Shown: one piece after another, positions 50,217 to 57,669 of the stretch
How the letters are laid out: each line of letters begins with the position of its first letter
How positions within the stretch are numbered: the first letter of the stretch is position 1
DNA from: Limosilactobacillus reuteri
GTDB taxonomy: Bacteria; Bacillota; Bacilli; Lactobacillales; Lactobacillaceae
NCBI RefSeq assembly: GCF_013694365.1
Contig: NZ_CP059275.1
Coordinates: 124,001 to 188,000, forward strand
Reading direction: 5' to 3'
DNA length: 64,000 nt
Notes under the pieces: generated by a model
The model's input: only the letters and a program-made list of their open reading frames with translations
Databases searched by the model: none
Told to the model about the DNA's origin: nothing
Translations under genes and position numbers: made by a program

Positions 50217-50780
50217 ATGATTAGGGAAAAGATAAGTTTATCAATTTATGAAATGACTGTCGTTGCCATGATGATTGCAATTATTGTTATTTTAGGAGCA
50301 GTCCCGGGAATTCCGGTGGGGGTTATTCCGGTGCCAATTGTTTTACAAAACATGGGAATAATAATTGCTGGAGAATTACTTGGACCAAGATTAGGAACAT
50401 TTGCTGTATGGCTCTTCTTGTTTTTAGTTGTGCTTGGATTACCACTACTTTCTGGTGGACGCGGTGGAATGGTGACAATATTAGGTCCAACTGGCGGATA
50501 TATTTTTGCTTGGTTATTTGTCCCATTGTTGATTGGTTTTAGTCTAAAATTAAGTTGGCATTATGGGATGACACAGGGGATAACTGAATTTCTAATTGTT
50601 TGGCTATGGGGTGTAATCTTTGTGGAAGGAGTCGGCGCAATCTGGTTAGCTAATCAATTACATACCACGCTTATTTCTGCCTTGGCTTCCAATGTTTTAT
50701 TTGTTTTTGGCGATACAATCAAAGCGCTTATTGCCGTCTCAATTACTCGCCGTTTACGACACATTAAGGCTTTTTGTTAA
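50217..50780 (+). CDS. bioY: Biotin ECF transporter S component BioY
   Basis: BioY binds biotin in the membrane. The 187-residue protein has about six helices, with VPIVLQNMGIIIAGELLGPR near 38-57 and the hallmark GRGGMVTILGPTGGYIFAWL near 81-100. No biotin synthesis genes are present, so uptake is the likely source. It is next to birA. Confidence 0.93.
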   Translation: MIREKISLSIYEMTVVAMMIAIIVILGAVPGIPVGVIPVPIVLQNMGIIIAGELLGPRLGTFAVWLFLFLVVLGLPLLSGGRGGMVTILGPTGGYIFAWLFVPLLIGFSLKLSWHYGMTQGITEFLIVWLWGVIFVEGVGAIWLANQLHTTLISALASNVLFVFGDTIKALIAVSITRRLRHIKAFC

Positions 50781-52166
50781 ATGCCTATTAAGAGAATGTG
50801 GGGTGGACGGTTTGAAGAAGCCGGTGACCAACTAGTTAACCAATTTAATGCGTCAATCAGTTTTGATCAAGAAATGGCTCAAGAAGACATTGAAGGCTCA
50901 TTAGCCCATGTAAAAATGCTGAAAGAAACACAAATTTTATCAGCAGATGATGCTGATAAGATTATTGCTGGACTTAAGAAATTACGTGAACGATTAACTA
51001 GTGAAGGACTCCCATTTTCGATTGACAATGAAGACATTCATATGAATATTGAGGCATTGCTGACAGAAGAAATTGGCCCCGTTGCTGGTAAGCTTCATAC
51101 TGGGCGGAGCAGAAATGATCAAGTTGCAACTGACCTTCATTTATATGTAAAGAAGCGGTTGCCCATTATCATTAATGAATTGAAAAACTTACAGGCAGAA
51201 TTAGTAGATAAAGCAGCAGAAAATGTTGAAACGATTATGCCAGGGTACACTCATATGCAACATGCTCAGCCAATTTCGTATGGGCACTATCTCATGGCTT
51301 ATTTCCAAATGTTTCAGCGAGATGTTGAACGTTTTGAATTTAACCAGCAGCACACGGATTTATCACCACTAGGAGCGGCTGCTTTAGCTGGGACCACTTT
51401 CCCAATTGATCGACAATTAAGTGCAAAGTATTTAGGTTTTGCTGAACCATACCATAATTCACTGGACGCCGTTTCTGATCGGGATTTTGCCCTTGAATTT
51501 TTAAGTAACGCAAGTATTTTGATGATGCACTTGTCACGATTATGTGAAGAACTGATTTATTGGTGTAGTTATGAATTTGGCTATTTAGAATTGGCAGATT
51601 CATATTCTACTGGTAGTTCGATTATGCCCCAAAAGAAGAACCCTGATATGGCAGAATTGATTCGTGGTAAAGTTGGGCGAGTTTATGGTGATCTTTTCGG
51701 CCTATTAACGACAATGAAGGGACTTCCGCTTGCTTATAACAAGGATATGCAAGAAGATAAAGAAGGATTATTCGACGCGGTAAAGACGATTCTCCCAAGC
51801 ATCAAGATCATGACCGGGATGATTGCCACCCTTCAAGTAAAGAAAGAAGCCATGGAGCATGCAACTCATCATGACTTTTCTAATGCCACTGAATTAGCAG
51901 ATTATCTCGCTACTAAAGGAATTCCGTTTAGGGAAGCGCATGAGATTGTCGGTGAGCTAGTACTGAAGGGACTTAAGACAGGGACAAATCTTGTTGATAT
52001 TCCATTAGACGAATATAAAAAGATTTCGCCCAAAATTGAAGAAGATGTTTATACCTGCTTACAACCTAAAGTAGCAGTTGAACGGCGGAATTCTTATGGT
52101 GGAACTGGTTTTGATCAAGTTCGTCAACAAATTAGAGATGCTAAGAAAATTTTAGAAGGTAATTAA
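50781..52166 (+). CDS. argH: Argininosuccinate lyase
   Basis: ArgH splits argininosuccinate into arginine and fumarate. The 461-residue protein has [13 protein letters not shown] start (RMWGGRFEE), [17 protein letters not shown] near 107-123 and the fumarase-family signature [15 protein letters not shown] near 280-294. Its first 11 bases are also the last 11 of argG. The ribosome binding site AAAGGAG for it sits in argG at 53372-53378. The native order is therefore argG then argH. Confidence 0.96.
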   Translation: MPIKRMWGGRFEEAGDQLVNQFNASISFDQEMAQEDIEGSLAHVKMLKETQILSADDADKIIAGLKKLRERLTSEGLPFSIDNEDIHMNIEALLTEEIGPVAGKLHTGRSRNDQVATDLHLYVKKRLPIIINELKNLQAELVDKAAENVETIMPGYTHMQHAQPISYGHYLMAYFQMFQRDVERFEFNQQHTDLSPLGAAALAGTTFPIDRQLSAKYLGFAEPYHNSLDAVSDRDFALEFLSNASILMMHLSRLCEELIYWCSYEFGYLELADSYSTGSSIMPQKKNPDMAELIRGKVGRVYGDLFGLLTTMKGLPLAYNKDMQEDKEGLFDAVKTILPSIKIMTGMIATLQVKKEAMEHATHHDFSNATELADYLATKGIPFREAHEIVGELVLKGLKTGTNLVDIPLDEYKKISPKIEEDVYTCLQPKVAVERRNSYGGTGFDQVRQQIRDAKKILEGN

Positions 52167-53399
52167 ATGTCAAAAGAAAAAATTGTTTTAGCTTATTCTG
52201 GTGGTTTAGATACTTCAGTTGCAATTGCCTGGCTCAAAAATAAGGGGTATGACGTAATTGCATGTTGTATTGATGTGGGTGAAGGAAAAGACCTTGAAGC
52301 GATTAAGGAAAAGGGTCTTCAAGTTGGTGCGTGGAAGTCAGTAGTGATTGATGCCAAGCGGGACTTTGCTGAACAATTTGTATTACCAGCCCTTCAAGCC
52401 CATGCAATGTATGAGCAAAAGTACCCATTAGTTTCAGCACTTTCTCGTCCATTAATCGTTCAAAAACTAGTTGCAGTTGCTAATCAATACGGTGCGACTG
52501 CTATTGCCCATGGTTGTACTGGAAAGGGAAATGATCAGGTTCGGTTTGAAGCAGGTATTCATGCTTTAGCACCAGATATGAAGATTGAAGATCCAATTCG
52601 GGATTGGCACTGGTCACGGGAAGAAGAAATTCAATACGCTAAGGATAATGGCATTCCTGTTCCAATCACAAAGGCTAGTCCTTATTCCATTGATGAGAAC
52701 TTATGGGGCCGGGCAAATGAATGTGGAATTCTTGAAGATCCATGGGCTGCGGCACCTGCTGATGCATATGATCGGACGGTTTCAATTGAAGAAGCCCCTG
52801 ATACCCCAACCACAATTGAAATTACCTTTAGTGAAGGGGTTCCTACAGCAATTGATGGTGAAGAAATGCCGCTTGACCAGTTAATTATGAAACTGGACAA
52901 ATTAGCTGGTAGTCATGGGATTGGTCGGATTGATCACGTTGAAAACCGGCTTGTTGGTATTAAGTCACGGGAAATTTATGAATGCCCAGCTGCAACTGTT
53001 TTATTGGCAGCCCATAAAGACTTGGAAGACCTGACCCAAGAACGGGAAGTAGCGCACTTTAAACCCCTAATTGAACAAAAAATGAGTGAAATTATTTATA
53101 ATGGGCTTTGGTATTCACCATTAATGAAATCTTTAGTTGCTTTTATTGATGAATCACAAGCAGTTGTTAATGGAGTGGTAAGGGTTAAATTATTTAAGGG
53201 AAATGTAATCTGTGAAGGTCGGAAATCACCAAATTCACTTTATGATAAGAACTTGGCAACTTACACTTCCGCTGATGAATTTGACCAAGAAGCTGCCACT
53301 GGCTTTATTAAACTTTGGGAATTACCAGATAAGGTCTATGCTCAAGTACAAAACAAAAATAAAAAGAAAGTAAAGGAGAATACAAGCGATGCCTATTAA
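52167..53399 (+). CDS. argG: Argininosuccinate synthase
   Basis: ArgG joins citrulline and aspartate at the expense of ATP. The N-terminal PP-loop is [17 protein letters not shown] near 6-22, and [15 protein letters not shown] near 114-128 is conserved. The length is 410 residues. With argH it converts citrulline to arginine, but no carbamoyltransferase or earlier arginine gene is in the window, so citrulline must come from elsewhere. Confidence 0.96.
   Translation: MSKEKIVLAYSGGLDTSVAIAWLKNKGYDVIACCIDVGEGKDLEAIKEKGLQVGAWKSVVIDAKRDFAEQFVLPALQAHAMYEQKYPLVSALSRPLIVQKLVAVANQYGATAIAHGCTGKGNDQVRFEAGIHALAPDMKIEDPIRDWHWSREEEIQYAKDNGIPVPITKASPYSIDENLWGRANECGILEDPWAAAPADAYDRTVSIEEAPDTPTTIEITFSEGVPTAIDGEEMPLDQLIMKLDKLAGSHGIGRIDHVENRLVGIKSREIYECPAATVLLAAHKDLEDLTQEREVAHFKPLIEQKMSEIIYNGLWYSPLMKSLVAFIDESQAVVNGVVRVKLFKGNVICEGRKSPNSLYDKNLATYTSADEFDQEAATGFIKLWELPDKVYAQVQNKNKKKVKENTSDAY
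53372..53378 (+). promoter_or_regulatory. Stranded Shine-Dalgarno of argH inside argG
   Basis: AAAGGAG ends ten bases before the ATG at 53389. That ATG and the following eight bases are identical to the start of argH at 50781. The complete argH frame has no such site in front. Confidence 0.85.
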
Positions 53400-54377
53400 A
53401 TGTGCACATCAGTAATTTATACAGCAGGTGATTATTACTTTGGCCGTAACCTTGATTTGGAAGTCAACCTTGGTCAAGAAGTAGTGATTACCCCACGTAA
53501 TAAGACTTTAGAATTTCGGAAAATGCCAAACCTTGAACACCATTATGCAATTATTGGAATGTCGATTGTTCGTGATGATTATCCATTATATTTTGATGGG
53601 GTAAATGAGAAGGGTGTTGGAATGGCAGGCCTTAATTTTGATGGTCCAGCTCATTATTTCCCAGTCCAAGAAGGAAAAGATAATATTGCATCATTTGAAC
53701 TAGTTCCTTATATTCTTGCGGCTGCTTCCTCGGTTGCTGAAGCGAAGAAGTTACTTTCAAATGCAAACATTGCTAATATCAATTTTTCTGATAAACTCCA
53801 AGCTGCACCGCTGCACTGGATTATTGCTGATAAAACGGGGGCTTCTGTGACTGTTGAATCCACCGCAAAAGGATTGAATGTTTATGATAACCCAGTTGGT
53901 GTTTTGACAAATAATCCGGAGTTTCCTCGTCAATTATTAAATCTTAGTAACTATCGTAGTGTTGCACCTGCTAATCCGGCTAACGTATTTGCACCTAATG
54001 TCGACTTACCAGTTTATAGCCGGGGCTTAGGGACCCATTTTCTCCCGGGAGGAATGGATTCTGAAAGTCGTTTTGTTAAGGCTACATTCACTAAGATGCA
54101 TGCCCCAGTTGGTAATTCTGAAGTTGAGAATATTACCAACTATTTCCACATTCTTCAATCTGTCGAACAACAAAAGGGATTGGATGAAGTAGCACCGGAT
54201 ACTTTTGAATATACGATCTACTCTGATGGTTCAAACCTAAAGAAGGGTATTTTTTACTACAAGACTTACGAAAACAGTCAAATTAATGCAGTTGATATGC
54301 ATAAGGAAGACCTTGAAGCATCAGAATTAATTACCTATCCAGTTCAAAATAAACAAATTATTAACCAACAAAATTAA
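53400..54377 (+). CDS. bsh: Bile salt hydrolase (choloylglycine hydrolase family)
   Basis: The enzyme cleaves glycine or taurine from conjugated bile salts. It is an Ntn hydrolase whose nucleophile is Cys2, exposed after removal of Met1. Arg16 and Asp19 follow, and VLTNNPEFPRQL near 167-178 and DSESRFVKATF near 216-226 hold further active-site residues. The length of 325 residues and the sequence match the L. reuteri type. It suggests a gut-adapted strain. Penicillin V acylases share the fold, but the whole-sequence resemblance favours bile salts. Confidence 0.93.
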   Translation: MCTSVIYTAGDYYFGRNLDLEVNLGQEVVITPRNKTLEFRKMPNLEHHYAIIGMSIVRDDYPLYFDGVNEKGVGMAGLNFDGPAHYFPVQEGKDNIASFELVPYILAAASSVAEAKKLLSNANIANINFSDKLQAAPLHWIIADKTGASVTVESTAKGLNVYDNPVGVLTNNPEFPRQLLNLSNYRSVAPANPANVFAPNVDLPVYSRGLGTHFLPGGMDSESRFVKATFTKMHAPVGNSEVENITNYFHILQSVEQQKGLDEVAPDTFEYTIYSDGSNLKKGIFYYKTYENSQINAVDMHKEDLEASELITYPVQNKQIINQQN

Positions 54378-54552
54378 AAAAGGGACTGTGACATAAGTTA
54401 AGTTACTTTCATAAAAAGCAAATACGCAGTACAACAATGGCCTCTAACGTCCGGCAAAACCGATCGTTAGAGGCCTATTGTTGCTTGCGGGGGCTCCCAG
54501 AGGCTAGCTTCGCGTCGAAAAACGAAGTCACAAGTGACTTTTGTCTCGCTCC
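54378..54552 (+). repeat. Noncoding segment with strong hairpins, probable dispersed element or IS-end remnant
   Basis: These 175 bases are the only clearly noncoding stretch between intact genes. A long hairpin spans about 54435-54480: the arm GGCCTCTAACG (54439-54449) pairs with CGTTAGAGGCC (54465-54475), with a small inner CGG/CCG stem. A second short hairpin, AAGTCA/TGACTT, lies at 54525-54540. The left end AGGGACTGTGACATAA looks like the terminus of some lactobacillar insertion elements. An ATG at 54437 opens a 38-codon frame to 54556, which I regard as spurious. It may be a MITE, a transposase remnant or a small RNA. Confidence 0.5.
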
Positions 54553-54999
54553 ATGAGCTTACTACAACAATTAACGTCAGACATGGTATCAGCAATGAAG
54601 AATCGTGATAAGGAAACATTAAACGTTGTCCGGATGCTTAAAGCAGCAGTTCAAAATGAACAAATTGAACTTGGCCACGATTTGAGCGCTAATGAAGAAA
54701 TTGCGGTAATGGCACGTGAATATAAACAGCGTAAAGAATCGCTTGAAGAATTTGAAAAAGCTGGACGAGAAGATCTGATCAACCAAGCTAAAAATGAATT
54801 AGCAATTGTTGAAAAGTATATGCCAAAGCAGTTATCAAAAGATGAAGTTACTAAGATTGTTAAGGAAGTAATTGATGAGCTTAATGCTTCTAGTATGAAG
54901 AACTTCGGACAAGTAATGGGGTCAGTTATGCCCAAAGTTCAAGGTCAAGCAGATGGAAAATTAGTTAACCAGGTTGTAAAAGAACAATTGAGTAAGTAA
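54553..54999 (+). CDS. YqeY/GatB-like domain protein
   Basis: The 148-residue protein is the YqeY family, related to the tail domain of GatB and often beside rpsU. It shows MKNRDKETLNVVRMLKAAVQ near 15-34 and MKNFGQVMGSVMPKVQGQAD near 114-133. A frame-compatible TTG at 54541 lies inside the preceding hairpin segment. I chose ATG 54553 because the family starts at MSLLQQLTSDM. The function is unsettled; tRNA-related roles have been suggested. Confidence 0.92.
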   Translation: MSLLQQLTSDMVSAMKNRDKETLNVVRMLKAAVQNEQIELGHDLSANEEIAVMAREYKQRKESLEEFEKAGREDLINQAKNELAIVEKYMPKQLSKDEVTKIVKEVIDELNASSMKNFGQVMGSVMPKVQGQADGKLVNQVVKEQLSK

Positions 55000-55191
55000 A
55001 TGTCAAAAACAGTCGTTCGTAAGAATGAATCTTTAGACGACGCTCTTCGACGCTTTAAACGTTCAGTTTCACGTAACGGAACATTGCAAGAATATCGTAA
55101 ACGTGAATTTTACGAAAAGCCAAGTGTAAAACGCAAGTTGAAATCTGAAGCGGCACGGAAGCGTAAGAATAAGCGCGGTCGTCGTTACTAA
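55000..55191 (+). CDS. rpsU: 30S ribosomal protein bS21
   Basis: The 63-residue, strongly basic protein is bS21 of the small ribosomal subunit: [19 protein letters not shown] near the start, [20 protein letters not shown] in the middle and a basic tail. It precedes yqeY in most Bacillota; here it follows, again showing reversal. A ribosomal protein gene without any ribosome binding site in front is another sign that the context is not native. Confidence 0.97.
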   Translation: MSKTVVRKNESLDDALRRFKRSVSRNGTLQEYRKREFYEKPSVKRKLKSEAARKRKNKRGRRY

Positions 55192-56052
55192 ATGAAAGGT
55201 TTTAAACATTTATTACTGCTAATGGTAATTGCGTTTCCGATATTATGTACACCTATTACTGCATTAGCTGCTAACGAGAGCAGTTCAACTAGCTCTTCAT
55301 CAACCAATAATCCATCGCAAGTCGCTAGCAATGATTCAGTGCAAAAGATTAAACAAAAAGGAACATTGGTTGTGGGAATGAGTGCTGATTATCCACCCTA
55401 CGAATTCACAACCAAAGAAAATGGAAAAACTAAATATGTCGGTTTTGAAGTTTCCCTTGCTAAACAATTTGCTAAAGACTTAGGAGTAAAACTAGTTATT
55501 AAAAACATGGACTTTGACTCACTTCTAGTTGCGCTAGAAACAGGTAAAATTGATGCTATTATTTCGGGAATGAACGTTACGGCTGAACGAAAAAAGAGCG
55601 TTGACTTCTCAAATACATATTATTCCGGTGATAGTTACTTTTTAATTAATAAAGGAGATAAAGATAAGCTAGTTAATGTCAAAAGTTTTAATGGGAAAAA
55701 TGTGGGAGCACAAAACGGTACGCTCCAATCAACCCTAATTTCAAAGGAAATGCCTAAAGCAAAAGGCAAAGGGCTTGCTAAACTTTCTTCCTTAGTCATT
55801 GGGCTTCAATCTCATAAATACGATGGGATTTTAATGGATGCTGCAACTGCTAAAGCCTACGCTGCCAATAATTCAAATCTTTATGCCTTTAATTCGAAAT
55901 TGCCAAATACTGCTGGCGGAATTGCCATGGCCTTTCCTAAAGGTGATACCTCGTTAGTCAATGCCGCCAACCAGACAATTAAAAAAGTTAATAAAGAACA
56001 ACTAATTAATAAAAAATGGATGGTGGATTATAGAATGAAGTTAGCCACCTAA
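55192..56052 (+). CDS. Amino-acid ABC transporter substrate-binding protein, possibly shortened
   Basis: The 286-residue protein binds an amino acid outside the cell. A signal peptide covers about 1-27, with ITALA as likely cleavage site, followed by a Ser/Asn-rich linker (about 28-50). The binding domain shows GTLVVGMSADYPPYEF near 59, VGFEVSLAKQFAKDLG near 84 and DAIISGMNVTAERKKSVDFS near 122-141. No permease or ATPase gene is next to it. In lactobacilli such domains are often fused to a permease. This frame ends near an IS30 remnant, so loss of a C-terminal permease is possible but unproven. Confidence 0.87.
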   Translation: MKGFKHLLLLMVIAFPILCTPITALAANESSSTSSSSTNNPSQVASNDSVQKIKQKGTLVVGMSADYPPYEFTTKENGKTKYVGFEVSLAKQFAKDLGVKLVIKNMDFDSLLVALETGKIDAIISGMNVTAERKKSVDFSNTYYSGDSYFLINKGDKDKLVNVKSFNGKNVGAQNGTLQSTLISKEMPKAKGKGLAKLSSLVIGLQSHKYDGILMDAATAKAYAANNSNLYAFNSKLPNTAGGIAMAFPKGDTSLVNAANQTIKKVNKEQLINKKWMVDYRMKLAT

Positions 56053-56085
56053 ATGGTGGATTATAGAATGAAGTTAGCCACCTAA
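56020..56085 (+). repeat. 33-bp direct duplication at the end of the binding-protein gene
   Basis: The last 33 bases of the binding-protein gene (56020-56052) are repeated at once at 56053-56085. The second copy reads MVDYRMKLAT followed by stop. The second copy continues into TTGGTGGTAAATGC. The most economical view is a new extracted piece that overlaps the gene end by 33 bases. Confidence 0.85.
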
Positions 56086-56195
56086 TTGGTGGTAAATGCA
56101 AAAACGCCATTCGGCGTGACATCAGGTATCATATTAAGTGAATCAAACCTATATGAAAGGATGTCCGTCAAATGACGCACTTAAATGATACCATG
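56053..56195 (+). other. Leader region of the IS30 transposase with two hairpins
   Basis: This 143-base piece overlaps the preceding gene by 33 bases and the transposase start by 24. Its unique middle (56086-56171) holds the hairpin CCACC/GGTGG (56078-56092), the hairpin ACGCC/GGCGT (56104-56117) and AAAGGA (56156-56161), ten bases before the transposase ATG. The hairpins may block outside transcription or translation of the transposase, as seen in other insertion sequences. That role is inference. Confidence 0.55.
56156..56161 (+). promoter_or_regulatory. Ribosome binding site of the IS30 transposase
   Basis: AAAGGA stands ten bases before ATG 56172. This supports MTHLNDTM as the real N-terminus and shows that the 24-base doubling at 56172-56219 is not part of the natural gene. 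Confidence 0.65.
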
Positions 56196-56219
56196 ATGAC
56201 GCACTTAAATGATACCATG
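56172..56219 (+). repeat. 24-bp tandem duplication at the transposase start
   Basis: ATGACGCACTTAAATGATAC followed by CATG occurs twice in a row (56172-56195 and 56196-56219), giving a doubled MTHLNDTM start. It fits a junction between a leader piece and the separately extracted coding piece. Confidence 0.85.
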
Positions 56220-56666
56220 CCCACTAACTTTTTGGCCACCCATCGCAAATATGCACACCTTACTAAAGAAGAGCGAGTGATGATTGCGACTTTAAAGTCG
56301 CAAGGACTTTCCAATCGCGCAATCGGTCGTCAATTAGGAGTGAACCACCAAACCATTAATAATGAGCTTAAACGTGGTACAGTTCGCCAAATTCGTCGTC
56401 AAAAATTCAATGGTAAGACTTACGATTACCCTTATCACATCTACAGTTATGAAGCTGGTCAGAATATTTATCTTAAATGCCACCAACGGTCTGGTCGTCC
56501 TCGTTTATATTACCGCTCAAAGCGTTTTTTACAATTGGCCGACCAATTAATGCTTGGTGAATTTGATGAGCATCGTTACTCTCCTCAAGCAGCTATTTAT
56601 AAGGCACGTGATTTGATGAGTGATGATTCACTGATCCCTAAGTCTGTTGTGACTTTGTATCAGTGG
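56196..56666 (+). pseudogene. Truncated IS30-family transposase
   Basis: The frame gives about 157 residues of an IS30 transposase. HLTKEERVMIATLKSQGLSN and RAIGRQLGVNHQTINNELKR are the N-terminal helix-turn-helix that binds the element ends, and CHQRSGRPRLYYRSKRF follows. The DDE catalytic domain is missing (full members have about 300-350 residues), so it cannot transpose by itself. The frame stays open to TGG at 56664-56666 and then meets a 125-base repeat that shifts it into a stop at 56673-56675. The natural sequence after TGG is probably ATCAGGAATTC, as at 56792-56802. Confidence 0.85.
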
Positions 56667-56792
56667 ACCAATTAATGCTTGGTGAATTTGATGAGCATCG
56701 TTACTCTCCTCAAGCAGCTATTTATAAGGCACGTGATTTGATGAGTGATGATTCACTGATCCCTAAGTCTGTTGTGACTTTGTATCAGTGGA
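56541..56792 (+). repeat. 125-bp tandem repeat in the IS30 remnant
   Basis: Bases 56541-56667 and 56666-56792 are identical over 127 positions, with an offset of 125. The repeat breaks the transposase frame. A 127-base identity is the size of contig-end overlaps left by common short-read assemblers, which points to two contig ends rather than a biological duplication. Confidence 0.85.
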
Positions 56793-56795
56793 TCA

Positions 56796-57156
56796 GGAAT
56801 TCTTATTATGAGGGGTGACTACAATAGAATCGCCAACAATGTGATTACTATCCCAGATACAGTTTCCAAGGTAGTAATTAATGGTGCTGCGAATAACAAC
56901 TGGGTAGTTTACAGCACAGAGGGATTTGCATTCCAAGATGGTGGAAACCAGTCAAATAAGAATATAGGTATTTAGTGGAATTCTTATTATGAGGGGTGAC
57001 TACAATAGAATCGCCAACAATGTGATTACTATCCCAGATACAGTTTCCAAGGTAGTAATTAATGGTGCTGCGAATAACAACTGGGTAGTTTACAGCACAG
57101 AGGGATTTGCATTCCAAGATGGTGGAAACCAGTCAAATAAGAATATAGGTATTTAG
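56796..57156 (+). repeat. 181-bp tandem repeat carrying a gene fragment
   Basis: Bases 56796-56976 are repeated exactly at 56977-57157. Each unit has an open frame from the codon GGA to a TAG, without its own start until an internal ATG. The second unit is nested at the end of the first piece and shares its stop. It looks like one sequence extracted twice. Confidence 0.85.
56989..57156 (+). CDS. Gene fragment of unknown function, 55 codons from internal ATG
   Basis: From ATG 56989 the frame gives 55 residues starting MRGDYNRIANNVITIPDTVS and continuing through KVVINGAANNNWVVYSTEGF. The frame is open back to 56977. The same fragment occurs at 56808-56975. It is Asn-rich and beta-strand-like, perhaps the C-terminal end of a phage or surface protein. 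I do not recognise the family. It lies four bases after the transposase remnant once the repeats are collapsed. Confidence 0.4.
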   Translation: MRGDYNRIANNVITIPDTVSKVVINGAANNNWVVYSTEGFAFQDGGNQSNKNIGI

Positions 57157-57669
57157 TTGAAAAAAAGCTATAAAACTCTTGATGATTATATCTGTAGCCA
57201 CTCTTCTATTTTAGTTAGGAGGAAAACGTTATATCGGCGCTTGGAAGAGAATAATATTTCTGAAGAAGAAGTCTCTCTTCTTATCGAAGAGTTAAAGACT
57301 AGGGTTAATACTTCATACATAAGTCCTATTATTAATCTATTATCAATTATAATAGCTCTTCTTTCAGTAATATTAAGCGCAATAATTTTATATTGTAATG
57401 CCGATAATCACATAGAAAAGAAACTTCTAAAAGATCTGGGAAATAGTTTTTTTGGAGGCCTTGTCTCCGCAGCAAATGTAGGTGCCATGTCTGACTTGGA
57501 AAGATTTATTTTAAAGGACCTACGTTTATTATTTTCAATCATAATATTTCTTGTAATCGTTATAACAATTGGTAGTATGTATAAATTTCTACAGAAAAGA
57601 CTCCTATCGTCGCTATATGCATATAAACGTTTCCTAATAAAAAAGAAGAAGAAGTACCCAACTTTTTAA
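57157..57669 (+). CDS. Hypothetical membrane protein with two transmembrane helices
   Basis: The 170-residue frame starts at TTG. It has a soluble charged N-terminal part (about 1-50, helical, with RRKTLYRRLEENNISEEEVS), a hydrophobic segment at about 56-80, a loop with GNSFFGGLVSAANVGAMSDL, a second hydrophobic segment at about 123-145 and a very basic end. I do not recognise a family. It stands before a phage-like replication module. The TTG start has no clear ribosome binding site here, so the true start is uncertain. Confidence 0.5.
   Translation: MKKSYKTLDDYICSHSSILVRRKTLYRRLEENNISEEEVSLLIEELKTRVNTSYISPIINLLSIIIALLSVILSAIILYCNADNHIEKKLLKDLGNSFFGGLVSAANVGAMSDLERFILKDLRLLFSIIIFLVIVITIGSMYKFLQKRLLSSLYAYKRFLIKKKKKYPTF

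Noticed and set aside
54541-54552. TTG 54541 as the start of yqeY
   Set aside because: It lies directly after the second hairpin and adds four residues that are not conserved. ATG 54553 matches the family N-terminus.
54437-54556. A 38-codon frame in the hairpin segment, overlapping the yqeY start by ATGA
   Set aside because: Its codons run through both arms of the hairpins and the product has no known relatives that I trust. It is better explained as a structured noncoding element.
56053-56085. A 10-residue ORF, MVDYRMKLAT
   Set aside because: It is an exact copy of the last codons of the gene just before it, so it is a duplication of an end and not a gene.
56541-57156. Tandem repeats as a CRISPR array or biological minisatellite
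   Set aside because: There are only two copies of each unit, the units are 125 and 181 bases, there are no spacers, and the copies are perfect with junctions at coding-feature borders.
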